Shown here: positions 36,835 to 44,312 of the stretch, one piece after another
Layout of the letters: each line of letters opens with the position of its first letter
Numbering within the stretch: position 1 is the stretch's first letter
The notes under the pieces: model-generated
Databases searched by the model: none
The model's input: the letters and a program-made list of their open reading frames with translations, nothing else
What the model was told of the DNA's origin: nothing
Source of the DNA: Coriobacteriaceae bacterium AF08-21
Lineage (GTDB): Bacteria > Actinomycetota > Coriobacteriia > Coriobacteriales > Coriobacteriaceae
Assembly (NCBI GenBank): GCA_027687465.1
Contig: JAQCQR010000011.1
Coordinates: 1-64,000 of the forward strand
Direction of reading: 5' to 3'
Length of the DNA stretch: 64,000 bases
Program-made: the position numbers and the translations under genes

Positions 36835-38478
36835 ATGCTCAAAACTAAAGCAGAATTTGCAACTCTTCGCTTAAACGAAGATCTCAAGCCATATATGAGC
36901 CGATATCTATCGGATCTTGTGTCTCATATGGTCGAGAAATATCAGCCTTCGTCGAGAACGAAAAGGCTCATAGAACTGTGCTGTCGCGATTTTGAGTTTT
37001 CGAGCGAGCACGTCGATGGCCCCTCGTGGTCTGTTTTGGGGATTGACCTCAAGCGACCTTCGGCCGCCTCGTTTGAGTTTGAGGACCGCGTTTACAACGA
37101 AGCAACCGACGAATGGGATTATGTGCCCGCTTGCGTTTGCAAAAACCGAGTCAAAGTCCCGACGTCGACGTTTACTGCCATCGAGGAGAATATCTTTTTA
37201 TACGACTACGAGCAGGACGCAGCCTCTCACACGTACGAATCAGCACTCATTTACTGCAGGCCCCCCGAGCTACGACCGCTATCCCAATTCCCGGCATCTA
37301 TCGATGCGGCAAATGCGCGAGTCCTGGATTTCCTCAGAACGCGCTCGAAGCAGCTGCAACGCAGCGCAGGCATCCCCGATCTGCTTTCGGTCACTGAGTG
37401 GTACTACATCTTTCTTGCGGCATCCATTGCCTGCTCTCAGTCCCATGCCACGGCCGTCATTCAGATTTCGGACCGTCTGTTCAATCTGGCGCGAGCCGTA
37501 GATGGACGTCGCCTTCTTTGTGACCTCGGCCTGCTAAAGAGCATTGTGCTTCTTCCCAACACCATTGCCAAAAAGGCCGAGGGTCGCGCGCTGCTCTTTA
37601 TTGGCGACGGCGAGCCCAATGATCCGTATTTCCTTTTTGACGGCAGGAGCTTTGACGACAAGCAAATGACCGATGAGATTCTGCACCAGCTCCTCGATTC
37701 CGTCGACCGAGCCTACGGCGATCAAAAGAATCCAGTCTATTGGCATCGGCTCGAGGATCAGGGCAACGGCATCTATCCCCTATTACCCAATACAAAGAGC
37801 GGATCGTTCGACGAGAGAATGTTCATCCCCCTTGGGTCGCTAGCGCCAATCTACCGCGGCACCGCCCGCAGCGTTGTAACCAAACTGCCCGAATCAGATC
37901 CGACAGACAGTTACCAACAGCACGACTGCTACTACCTGTCGCTAAAGCATCTTCATGATGGCGCAATCATTGCCGCAGAAGATGTACTTGAGCGTGTCCC
38001 CGATACAGATATCTACGATGTAAGCCGTGTAGACTACGAAGATTTTCGGAAGGCCAAACCGATCGACGTCCGCGAGGCGAGCCTTCTCATATCACGCGTC
38101 GGGCCTCCATTCAAGCTTGCCCTCATCACGCCAGGCCACTTTTCTGTCGGTTCTGAGCGCCCCGTGGAGCGCGGTCTTTTGTTTGAGAGCATTGTCCCCT
38201 GCGACGCCATGTTCTGCGCTACCTTTGAGGACGAGCTGCTTGCCCAGTTTGTCCTGGCATACCTGTCGTCCGATGAGGGGCAGAAGAAACTGGCGGACAC
38301 CTCGCACGGAGACGCGCTTGTGCAACTTGCCCCAATGGACCTGCGAAGCATGACCGTGCCTGTTCCCGGGCGAGCGGAGCAGGAGCGCTACGCGCTAGAG
38401 TACGAAGCAAAGCAGCGCGCCTACGAGGACGCCCTTAAGCAGGCGGAACATTACGCTGCGAGCAAGGGAACGATGTAG
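36835..38478 (+). CDS. Degenerate HsdM/HsdS-like fusion protein, copy 1
   Basis: 547-aa protein. The middle (SVTEWYYIFLAASIACSQSHATAVIQISDRLF, DLGLLKSIVLLP, then GRALLFIGDG) follows the last strands of an N6-adenine methyltransferase fold, with the catalytic NPPY/F motif absent. The last ~200 aa (FIPLGSLAPIYRG, EASLLISRVGPPFKLALI, FVLAYLSSDEGQKKL) look like a Type I HsdS target-recognition region, with a short C-terminal coiled coil. AGGAGGTGCGC precedes the ATG at 36835. It is divergent from the ClpX-like operon. Likely a DNA-recognising subunit without methylation activity; inferred only. Confidence 0.75.
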   Translation: MLKTKAEFATLRLNEDLKPYMSRYLSDLVSHMVEKYQPSSRTKRLIELCCRDFEFSSEHVDGPSWSVLGIDLKRPSAASFEFEDRVYNEATDEWDYVPACVCKNRVKVPTSTFTAIEENIFLYDYEQDAASHTYESALIYCRPPELRPLSQFPASIDAANARVLDFLRTRSKQLQRSAGIPDLLSVTEWYYIFLAASIACSQSHATAVIQISDRLFNLARAVDGRRLLCDLGLLKSIVLLPNTIAKKAEGRALLFIGDGEPNDPYFLFDGRSFDDKQMTDEILHQLLDSVDRAYGDQKNPVYWHRLEDQGNGIYPLLPNTKSGSFDERMFIPLGSLAPIYRGTARSVVTKLPESDPTDSYQQHDCYYLSLKHLHDGAIIAAEDVLERVPDTDIYDVSRVDYEDFRKAKPIDVREASLLISRVGPPFKLALITPGHFSVGSERPVERGLLFESIVPCDAMFCATFEDELLAQFVLAYLSSDEGQKKLADTSHGDALVQLAPMDLRSMTVPVPGRAEQERYALEYEAKQRAYEDALKQAEHYAASKGTM

Positions 38479-38488
38479 CGACCGAGGC

Positions 38489-38524
38489 CGGCAGACTGTC
38501 CGGACTTTTGCCGACAGTCTGCCG
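38489..38524. terminator. Bidirectional hairpin after HsdM/S-like copy 1
   Basis: CGGCAGACTGTC and GACAGTCTGCCG form a perfect 12-bp stem around 12 bases between two convergent genes. T-runs are weak on both sides. Confidence 0.6.
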
Positions 38525-38550
38525 ATCAGGCACGCCGTTCAGCGCAGCAG

Positions 38551-39168
38551 CTAGAGATCCTCAACAGACTTCGAACTGGCTTTGGCCGCCTCTTCGCCCG
38601 CGATCAGGTCCCTAACCGTTATATACGCACTGTACGTAGCATCTTCAATCTTTTCCATAACATCAGGGTCGCAAGTTCCCCAAATATCTTTGAGAACTCG
38701 AGCCAATCCCCAAGCAGCGCTGAGCAGGACGTCAACGTCCTTTAGATCTAAGTGGCTGACCGTAAAGGGACAGTACTCGCACTCCAACAGATAGGTGTCA
38801 ACAGCCTCAATTGTCTCAGCCACATACTGCTCAAGATCGGGATGGGGATGGAAGGCGCACAGCGCCTTGTGCGGATCGGTCGGCTCAATCCAATACAGCG
38901 TTGTCGCTTCCTCGCATTTCTCGAGCGGATAACGCTCAGCTGCCTTCTCCCAGCTTTCATACCAGGGATCGGCATCGCCGTCCGTCATCGACCTGCAAAG
39001 ATTAATCGCCGCAGAAACAGTCGCACACGAATATCTATAGCTGGCGTCTTTCTTAAACTCATCATTGAGCTCGACGTCACCAGACAGCTCCGCCTCCATG
39101 ATAAGGAACGGACCATCCTCATCCGTAATGCTTATGGGATAGTTGTTGCACTCATAGCCCGGATACAT
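38551..39168 (-). CDS. Hypothetical 205-aa acidic protein
   Basis: Acidic soluble protein, rich in Glu, Asp, Tyr, Trp and Cys (NLCRSMTDGDADPWYESWEKAAERYP and LLECEYCPFTVSHL). The start MYPGYEC at 39168 has GGAGACAAA upstream; a longer open frame upstream runs into repeat debris and is not used. It is at the end of the membrane-protein module and may be co-transcribed with it. No family recognised. Confidence 0.65.
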   Translation of the reverse strand: MYPGYECNNYPISITDEDGPFLIMEAELSGDVELNDEFKKDASYRYSCATVSAAINLCRSMTDGDADPWYESWEKAAERYPLEKCEEATTLYWIEPTDPHKALCAFHPHPDLEQYVAETIEAVDTYLLECEYCPFTVSHLDLKDVDVLLSAAWGLARVLKDIWGTCDPDVMEKIEDATYSAYITVRDLIAGEEAAKASSKSVEDL

Positions 39169-39188
39169 TTTGTCTCCAATCAATCGTT

Positions 39189-39230
39189 CGGACACATTAA
39201 CAAGCAATATCGAAACCGCGCTCACGCGGA
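39189..39230 (-). pseudogene. 3' remnant of a small acidic protein gene
   Basis: About 42 bases here match the stop region of the 108-aa gene at 40270-40311 (common core AAGCAATATCGAAACCGCGC), with only a few differences. The upstream part of the gene is missing. It is a leftover of another copy of the duplicated module. Confidence 0.6.
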
Positions 39231-39254
39231 GGACCGTCGTCCTCGCACCAACCT

Positions 39255-39327
39255 GCAAGTTTTTCTCATCGCATGAAAAGAACTTGCGATTCTTGCAAGT
39301 TTTTCTCACGCGGTGACAAGAACTCGC
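39255..39327. repeat. Two tandem ~40-bp repeats, each a hairpin
   Basis: Two consecutive copies start with GCAAGTTTTTCTCA and end with AAGAACTTGC / AAGAACTCGC. Each folds into a 15-bp stem (39255-39287 and 39295-39327) around a 3-base GCG or CGC loop. They lie just past the stop codon of the 274-aa membrane protein. Terminators or protein-binding sites are both possible. Confidence 0.65.
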
Positions 39328-39339
39328 ATGATCGCCCCG

Positions 39340-40164
39340 CTACCTGCGCCACGAGGCGGCAAGGATAACGGGAAGCCCGGCGATGCACACCACTAAGGCC
39401 ACGGCTGCGAACGCAAGCACGATAGCCACGCTCACGACGACATAGGCCACGGCAATGAAGGCCAACGCCAGCAGGCAGGCAAGCAGCTCGGCCACGTAGC
39501 ACAACACCAGGTTCGAGCTCGTGCGCTTCAGCAGGACGTCGGCGAGGCGGACAAGCTCGACGGCAAAGCCGCTGCCGTAATTGCGTCCGGGGCCCTTGGC
39601 GATAAACCACTTGAACAGGCACATCAGGGCACAGCCCAGCATGATCATGATGGAAACGGCCCATACATCGTGCCCCGACTCAACAAGGCTCTGGTCACCC
39701 ATCGCACTGCCGTTGATGAGCCAACTCGTTCCATAGCCCATGAACAGCATCGCCAGCAGCAGGCAGGCGCTCACCGCGGCGAGCAGGCGCGACACACGGC
39801 TGCAGAATACCGGTGCCTCGCAGCTGAGCCCAAGTCCCTCGCGAACGCGCCAGACGGCATGGTAGGCAGGGTAGGCCGCGATGAGCACGGCCACGAGCAG
39901 CGACGCCCAATCGGACCCGGGTGCCGCTGACGCGTACTCCGCGATCGCAGAAACTGAGCAGTTGGTGTGGAACGACTCGTTCAGAAACAGCGCGACCTCG
40001 CCCTTCCAAACACAAAACGGAGCGGCGACGGAGGCGATGCCGACGGCGGCAACCGCAGCAACGGCAATGAGCAGCGCGCCCTGCACGAGCTTGGCGACCT
40101 CGCCTTTGGCGGTGTGGGGCGCAGACTCAACGGCGCTGGACGAAATTTGGATAGAAGTGTTCAT
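39340..40164 (-). CDS. Duplicated-module membrane protein, copy A
   Basis: 274-aa multi-pass membrane protein starting MNTSIQ. About six hydrophobic segments. Shared landmarks with copy B at 42.9-43.7 kb: GALLIAVAA near the N-terminus, WKGE, AYPAYHAVW, APVFCSRVSRLLAAVSACLLL, KGPGRNYG, ADVLLKRTSS and AELLACLL. GAAAGGAAAATC precedes the ATG. It lies downstream of the 108-aa gene on the same strand. Function unknown; membrane effector or sensor of the module is a guess. Confidence 0.75.
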   Translation of the reverse strand: MNTSIQISSSAVESAPHTAKGEVAKLVQGALLIAVAAVAAVGIASVAAPFCVWKGEVALFLNESFHTNCSVSAIAEYASAAPGSDWASLLVAVLIAAYPAYHAVWRVREGLGLSCEAPVFCSRVSRLLAAVSACLLLAMLFMGYGTSWLINGSAMGDQSLVESGHDVWAVSIMIMLGCALMCLFKWFIAKGPGRNYGSGFAVELVRLADVLLKRTSSNLVLCYVAELLACLLALAFIAVAYVVVSVAIVLAFAAVALVVCIAGLPVILAASWRR

Positions 40165-40277
40165 GATTTTCCTTTCAACGGAGAACAAAGCGGAGTCGGC
40201 GGCAACTAGAATGCAGCCCATGGTTGACTCCGATCACAGATTGTTCGCCAACATTGATACCAAGTCGTGCGGACACA

Positions 40278-40604
40278 TCAGCAAGCAATATCGAAACCGC
40301 GCTCACGTGGAGAGCTGTCGTTCTCGACCCATTCGAGTCCGACGTACTCATCGATCCCCGCATCGGGGACTGAGGACCATCTGAACTCGAAACCAAGCTG
40401 ATCAAGCTCGTCGACTCGCTCACGGATCACTCCGTAAGCATCCAACGCATTCTCGAAATCCTCCGAAGACGTGTAGCCGCGCTCGCACTGTTTGCGCATC
40501 TGATGCAAGCGACCCATGGCGGCAGCGATAATCTCGCGAAGAGCGATAACCTCGCGCTCGCATACATCGATGTTTCCTTCGTTGAGCTTGATGCGATCGG
40601 ACAT
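40278..40604 (-). CDS. Small acidic protein of duplicated module, copy A
   Basis: 108-aa protein with a helical N-terminal half (REVIALREIIAAAMGRLHQMRKQCERG) and a conserved C-terminal part (ELDQLGFEFRWSSVPDAGIDEYVGLEW ending in GFDIAC). Copy B (43.9-44.2 kb) shares ARLGFELEWGVEDYP, VGVEYSS and the ending DLDIAC. GGGAGGCCGTT precedes the ATG at 40604. Possibly an antitoxin-like or immunity partner for the neighbouring gene; inferred only from size, pairing and divergent layout. Confidence 0.7.
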   Translation of the reverse strand: MSDRIKLNEGNIDVCEREVIALREIIAAAMGRLHQMRKQCERGYTSSEDFENALDAYGVIRERVDELDQLGFEFRWSSVPDAGIDEYVGLEWVENDSSPRERGFDIAC

Positions 40605-40643
40605 AACGGCCTCCCTGGTTTTAAGCCTTTTCGCTTGACTCCA

Positions 40644-40672
40644 TTGAACAGCCGCAAACAGCTGCGTAATAT
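40644..40672 (+). promoter_or_regulatory. Promoter of zinc-motif protein copy A
   Basis: TTGAAC (-35, 40644-40649) and TAATAT (-10, 40667-40672) are separated by exactly 17 bases, about 40 bases before the ATG of the 719-aa gene. The surrounding GACTCC-ATTGAACA is also found in the equivalent place of module B. Confidence 0.65.
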
Positions 40673-40713
40673 AACTTTTATCGTGTTTTAAATTTTGGCT
40701 GTTTGGAGCATCA

Positions 40714-42873
40714 ATGCTTAAGTCCGAAAAAGAACCATTTAGCTGGGGTTTTGAGGCTGGCTTTCTTCGCTCCCCTGTCAATCCCCGTATGCTGCTTCTT
40801 AACAGGACGCCGGAGATTGATTGTGCCGGTGACGGAAACACATCCGGCAATGCAAGCGCATGGAGTCTCGTCTCCCTAGGCAACGACCTATTGCGCGTCG
40901 ACCTTAGCTCACTTTTCAACGAGATTGGGGGCCACTTTCGTGAGCGAGCAGACCAGCGCTTTTATATCGATTTGCAGAACGCCATTCGACAGTCCTCTGC
41001 TGCTCCCCACCATGTGCAACACACGTCGATGGACTACGCAGCCGAGCCAGACCATGACGTCTGGCTCGATCAAGACGACCCCGATCAAGAGTCAGCACAA
41101 GTAGAATTGAACGAAGCCGAAATCGCAGTCAACCTTCAAAAACAAAAGGAACGCGACCTCGATTTCTTTGCTCCGATATTCGACGAAGCCATTACAAGCC
41201 ATGCACACGGAGAGATTTCCGTCATGGCCAGATATCTCCTTGAAAATGTCTGTAGACAGTGTGTCATGAACATCACGGCGATTCCCGACTATCGCTATTA
41301 CAGCTGCTGGATGTACAACAACGCTATTGAGTGCGACGAGATCAACCGCCTGTACCGCGCGGTGATTACAACATCGGACCAACTCAACAAGCAAGAAATG
41401 GCGTCCCTCTTCAGCTCCTATCTCCAGCTCGAGTCGAACGACATGAGCATTAACGCTACCAACGGCGAGACCGATCTAACAGCACCAGTGCCGTATGACC
41501 GAGACAATCCTATACGCAACTTTCCCAAGGCGAAATCTCAGATAGAAACAGCTTGCGTCTGCACCAATATCGATCTCTTTCGAGCGCTTCTCATTGTTTT
41601 TTATCAGGAATGTCTGGAGCTTACCCCGCTGCTTAAAAACACCGAGGCACCTAGCCTGCTCGCGCAAAACGAAGAGTTTTTCCCAGCCGCCATCAAAACA
41701 AGCGACCCGCGACAATTCCGATTATTCGATGAGCAGCTGCCAGCAATCATCCGCTTTGGCGAAGCTTTTGTATACGCAGCCAAAAAACACTTGCCCGGAA
41801 ACGAAACGGCTCAAAAGCTCGAAGAGCATTTGAATGGAATAAAGCGCATGAATAGCGCCCCCTTTATGCAGGCGTTTCGTAAAAACTATCTCGAAGCTAT
41901 GCGCGAGAACCAGATCTTCGCAAATGGAGACTTCCATACGCATGCAGAGCTTAACGACCAGGAAAACCTCAATAGGCTCGTTGGGCTTCAAGCCGTTATT
42001 TCAAAGGCAGGAGAGCTCTACTTCACCGAAGAGGAATGGTCCTTTGCAAGCCTTTATGCCCGCATCCTTCACGAGCTGCTGCTGTGCGGCATTATGCCGA
42101 TAGCATGCCAAACCTGCGGTTCGCTCTTTTTTCCAACTGGTCCCAACAGCAAGTACTGCGACCGATATAGCGAGGAGACCAAGCTCTACTGCAACCCGCG
42201 ATATAACGCCAAAAAACATCTTGGTCGCAAATCGCCCCGCGATGTCGCGCTCAATATGCAGAGAAAAGCCGATACGGCGTATAAAAATGGCCTAGCGGAT
42301 TGTGCCCACTATTTTGAGCGTCTTGGCAACTTTGTCCTCGATGGCATTGGTCCAACATACCAAGCGAGTGACCTTATTTCCGACGAGCTCTATTCGACAT
42401 GGCTGTCTATCGTCAACCAGCCCAATTGCAGGACAGAAATCAAACGACCGGATAGAATCGGCTTTCCATACTCTGTAATGTGGTACGGAGTCGTCCGCGA
42501 TGGCAATCGTTATGTTCGAGTCGAGTTTTCCGGAGCCGAGTACCCAGCGCTTTTTGAACGTTTGGGCCAACTTGCCGAAAGCCCACAATCAAAATGCACG
42601 TTGGATTTCAAGGGGCCCGGCGAGCACCCATACAGCTCCTGGCATATCAAGTTGTACAAGTTGCTGGAGATCATTGCGCAGATAAATAACGCCGATCAGA
42701 TGACAAAACCCATTCCATTGCTTGGAATTGATGAGCCCGAGCGCGTCTCAACCGACCTGACGGTTCAGGACACTTGGAACACGCCCGACGCATGTGTCTG
42801 CAGTACCGGCATGATCGATGACCTCAGCTTTACCGTGTATACAAAGGGATATGACCCGGAAAAGCAAGACTGA
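40714..42873 (+). CDS. DUF6076-like zinc-motif protein, copy A
   Basis: 719-aa soluble protein. The N-terminal ~450 aa are helical without a recognised motif. At residues ~460-490 is a Cys cluster (CQTCGSLFFPTGPNSKYC ... LYCNPRYNAKK), followed by RDVALNMQRKADTAY, a layout that fits a treble-clef or recombination-type zinc finger as in DUF6076 proteins. The C-terminal ~200 aa are alpha/beta. TTTGGAGCATCA precedes the ATG. Copy B at 44.3-46.5 kb is a divergent paralogue. It is divergent from the membrane and small protein genes. Function unknown. Confidence 0.75.
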   Translation: MLKSEKEPFSWGFEAGFLRSPVNPRMLLLNRTPEIDCAGDGNTSGNASAWSLVSLGNDLLRVDLSSLFNEIGGHFRERADQRFYIDLQNAIRQSSAAPHHVQHTSMDYAAEPDHDVWLDQDDPDQESAQVELNEAEIAVNLQKQKERDLDFFAPIFDEAITSHAHGEISVMARYLLENVCRQCVMNITAIPDYRYYSCWMYNNAIECDEINRLYRAVITTSDQLNKQEMASLFSSYLQLESNDMSINATNGETDLTAPVPYDRDNPIRNFPKAKSQIETACVCTNIDLFRALLIVFYQECLELTPLLKNTEAPSLLAQNEEFFPAAIKTSDPRQFRLFDEQLPAIIRFGEAFVYAAKKHLPGNETAQKLEEHLNGIKRMNSAPFMQAFRKNYLEAMRENQIFANGDFHTHAELNDQENLNRLVGLQAVISKAGELYFTEEEWSFASLYARILHELLLCGIMPIACQTCGSLFFPTGPNSKYCDRYSEETKLYCNPRYNAKKHLGRKSPRDVALNMQRKADTAYKNGLADCAHYFERLGNFVLDGIGPTYQASDLISDELYSTWLSIVNQPNCRTEIKRPDRIGFPYSVMWYGVVRDGNRYVRVEFSGAEYPALFERLGQLAESPQSKCTLDFKGPGEHPYSSWHIKLYKLLEIIAQINNADQMTKPIPLLGIDEPERVSTDLTVQDTWNTPDACVCSTGMIDDLSFTVYTKGYDPEKQD

Positions 42874-42919
42874 GCTTGATGCCGCGGCTTTCTACGTGTC
42901 CGCGAACAGATTCACCCTT

Positions 42920-43732
42920 CTAGTCTTTCGAGCTAGCCGAAACGCAGCCGATACAAAGAGGGATAAAGATGATGGCGAGCACAATGCCCCAGGCGGTTAA
43001 TACAATCGTAATGATGGATGCAATAGCGCTAGCGATGCCATATCCAAAAATCAACGATGCCGCGCAGGCAAGCATTTCGGCACCATACAGCGGCACCATC
43101 TTCGAGCTCGCGCGATTCAGTAAGACATCTGCACGGCCGAACCATGCGACAAGAGCCTCGTCGCCACGATAGCGCCCAGGACCTTTGAGCTCATACCATT
43201 TGACAATGCATGCCAGGACGCATCCGGAAACAAGCGCAATCGATGTCACCATGAGGAAAAGGCCCACGATCATGAGGAGTTTGTCCCCCGTGGCCCCGCC
43301 GTCGATATAGCACTCAAACCCACGACATACGGCAAGCACGGCCAAAAGCGAACAGGCGCTCAACGAGCCAAAGCGGCGCGACATCCGTCCGTAAAACACA
43401 GGTGCCTTGCAATTGCACCCAACACCTGCGCAGAGGCACCAAATGGCATGGTATACAGGATACAGAGCAACGAGCACGGCCGCGGTCATCGACACCCGGT
43501 CAAGCGTCTCCATTCCCGACACAATATCCTCCACCGTTGGAGCCTCGTAGGGATGATCGAACAGGTCAGGCGTGAACATAGGAATCTCACCTTTCCAGAT
43601 GTACGACGGTGCAGTAAAGGAAATGATGCCGTTCACAGCTAACGCCGCGACAGCGATTAGCAACGCGCCTTCGGCAATCTTGGTGATGCTCGGCTTGTGA
43701 GAGACGGACACATTTTGAATAGAAGTATTCAT
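42920..43732 (-). CDS. Duplicated-module membrane protein, copy B
   Basis: 270-aa multi-pass membrane protein, paralogue of copy A. It also begins MNTSIQ and shares GALLIAVAA, WKGEIP, YPVYHAIW, APVFYGRMSRRFGSLSACSLLAV, KGPGR, ADVLLNRASS and AEMLACAAS. GAAAGGAAGATC precedes the ATG, as in copy A (GAAAGGAAAATC), so even the ribosome site is part of the duplication. Convergent with the 719-aa gene. Confidence 0.75.
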   Translation of the reverse strand: MNTSIQNVSVSHKPSITKIAEGALLIAVAALAVNGIISFTAPSYIWKGEIPMFTPDLFDHPYEAPTVEDIVSGMETLDRVSMTAAVLVALYPVYHAIWCLCAGVGCNCKAPVFYGRMSRRFGSLSACSLLAVLAVCRGFECYIDGGATGDKLLMIVGLFLMVTSIALVSGCVLACIVKWYELKGPGRYRGDEALVAWFGRADVLLNRASSKMVPLYGAEMLACAASLIFGYGIASAIASIITIVLTAWGIVLAIIFIPLCIGCVSASSKD

Positions 43733-43860
43733 GATCTTCCTTTCAGAGAGACCCGATTGGTTGGTGATTGAGTTTTGGGGTGATTGGCGTAAAGAACGGG
43801 ACTGCTTAGAAGTCCCGATAAAACAGCAGGTCGGCTTGACCGCCTACGAAGAAAGAAAGA

Positions 43861-44202
43861 CTAACAAGCTATATCGAGGTCATTACGACTCGAATACTCG
43901 ACGCCAACGGCGTCATGCGCTGAGATCCGCGCAAGCGAAACCGAACGGACCGGCGAGACCACCGGATAGTCCTCAACGCCCCATTCGAGCTCAAAGCCCA
44001 GACGAGCAAGCTCGTCACGACAATTGTCGAGCATGAGCTCATAGGCGCTTTGACGGGCACAGTCTTCAAAGAAGCCGAGCCCGCGCTCCTCAGAAAGGCC
44101 CACCTTCAGCTCATCACAGATGGTCATAGCTTCGCAAACGATATCTTCAAGCTCATCGCGCTTGGTGGAATTAACCAGTTCAAACAGGGTGCCGTCGAAC
44201 AT
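43861..44202 (-). CDS. Small acidic protein of duplicated module, copy B
   Basis: 113-aa protein equivalent to the 108-aa protein of module A. Helical N-terminal half (FELVNSTKRDELEDIVCEAMTI) and the shared C-terminal part (LARLGFELEWGVEDYP ... GVEYSSRNDLDIAC). GGGAGGACGGAAA precedes the ATG at 44202. Upstream of the copy-B membrane gene in the same direction, divergent from the 728-aa protein. Confidence 0.7.
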   Translation of the reverse strand: MFDGTLFELVNSTKRDELEDIVCEAMTICDELKVGLSEERGLGFFEDCARQSAYELMLDNCRDELARLGFELEWGVEDYPVVSPVRSVSLARISAHDAVGVEYSSRNDLDIAC

Positions 44203-44312
44203 TTTCCGTCCTCCCTTGGACTTCTTTCTTGCTCGACTCCTATTGAACACGACAAAGTGGCACAATGGCACAAAGTATATTTGATTTTGAAAGTTGTGCT
44301 GGTTTAAGAAAT

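Noticed and set aside
36835..38478. Functional Type I methyltransferase subunit
   Set aside because: No NPPY/F catalytic motif or SAM-binding GxG was found, and no HsdR is beside it.
44265..44312. Longer start for the module B zinc-motif protein
   Set aside because: The extra 16 residues do not align with module A and no ribosome site precedes the codon.
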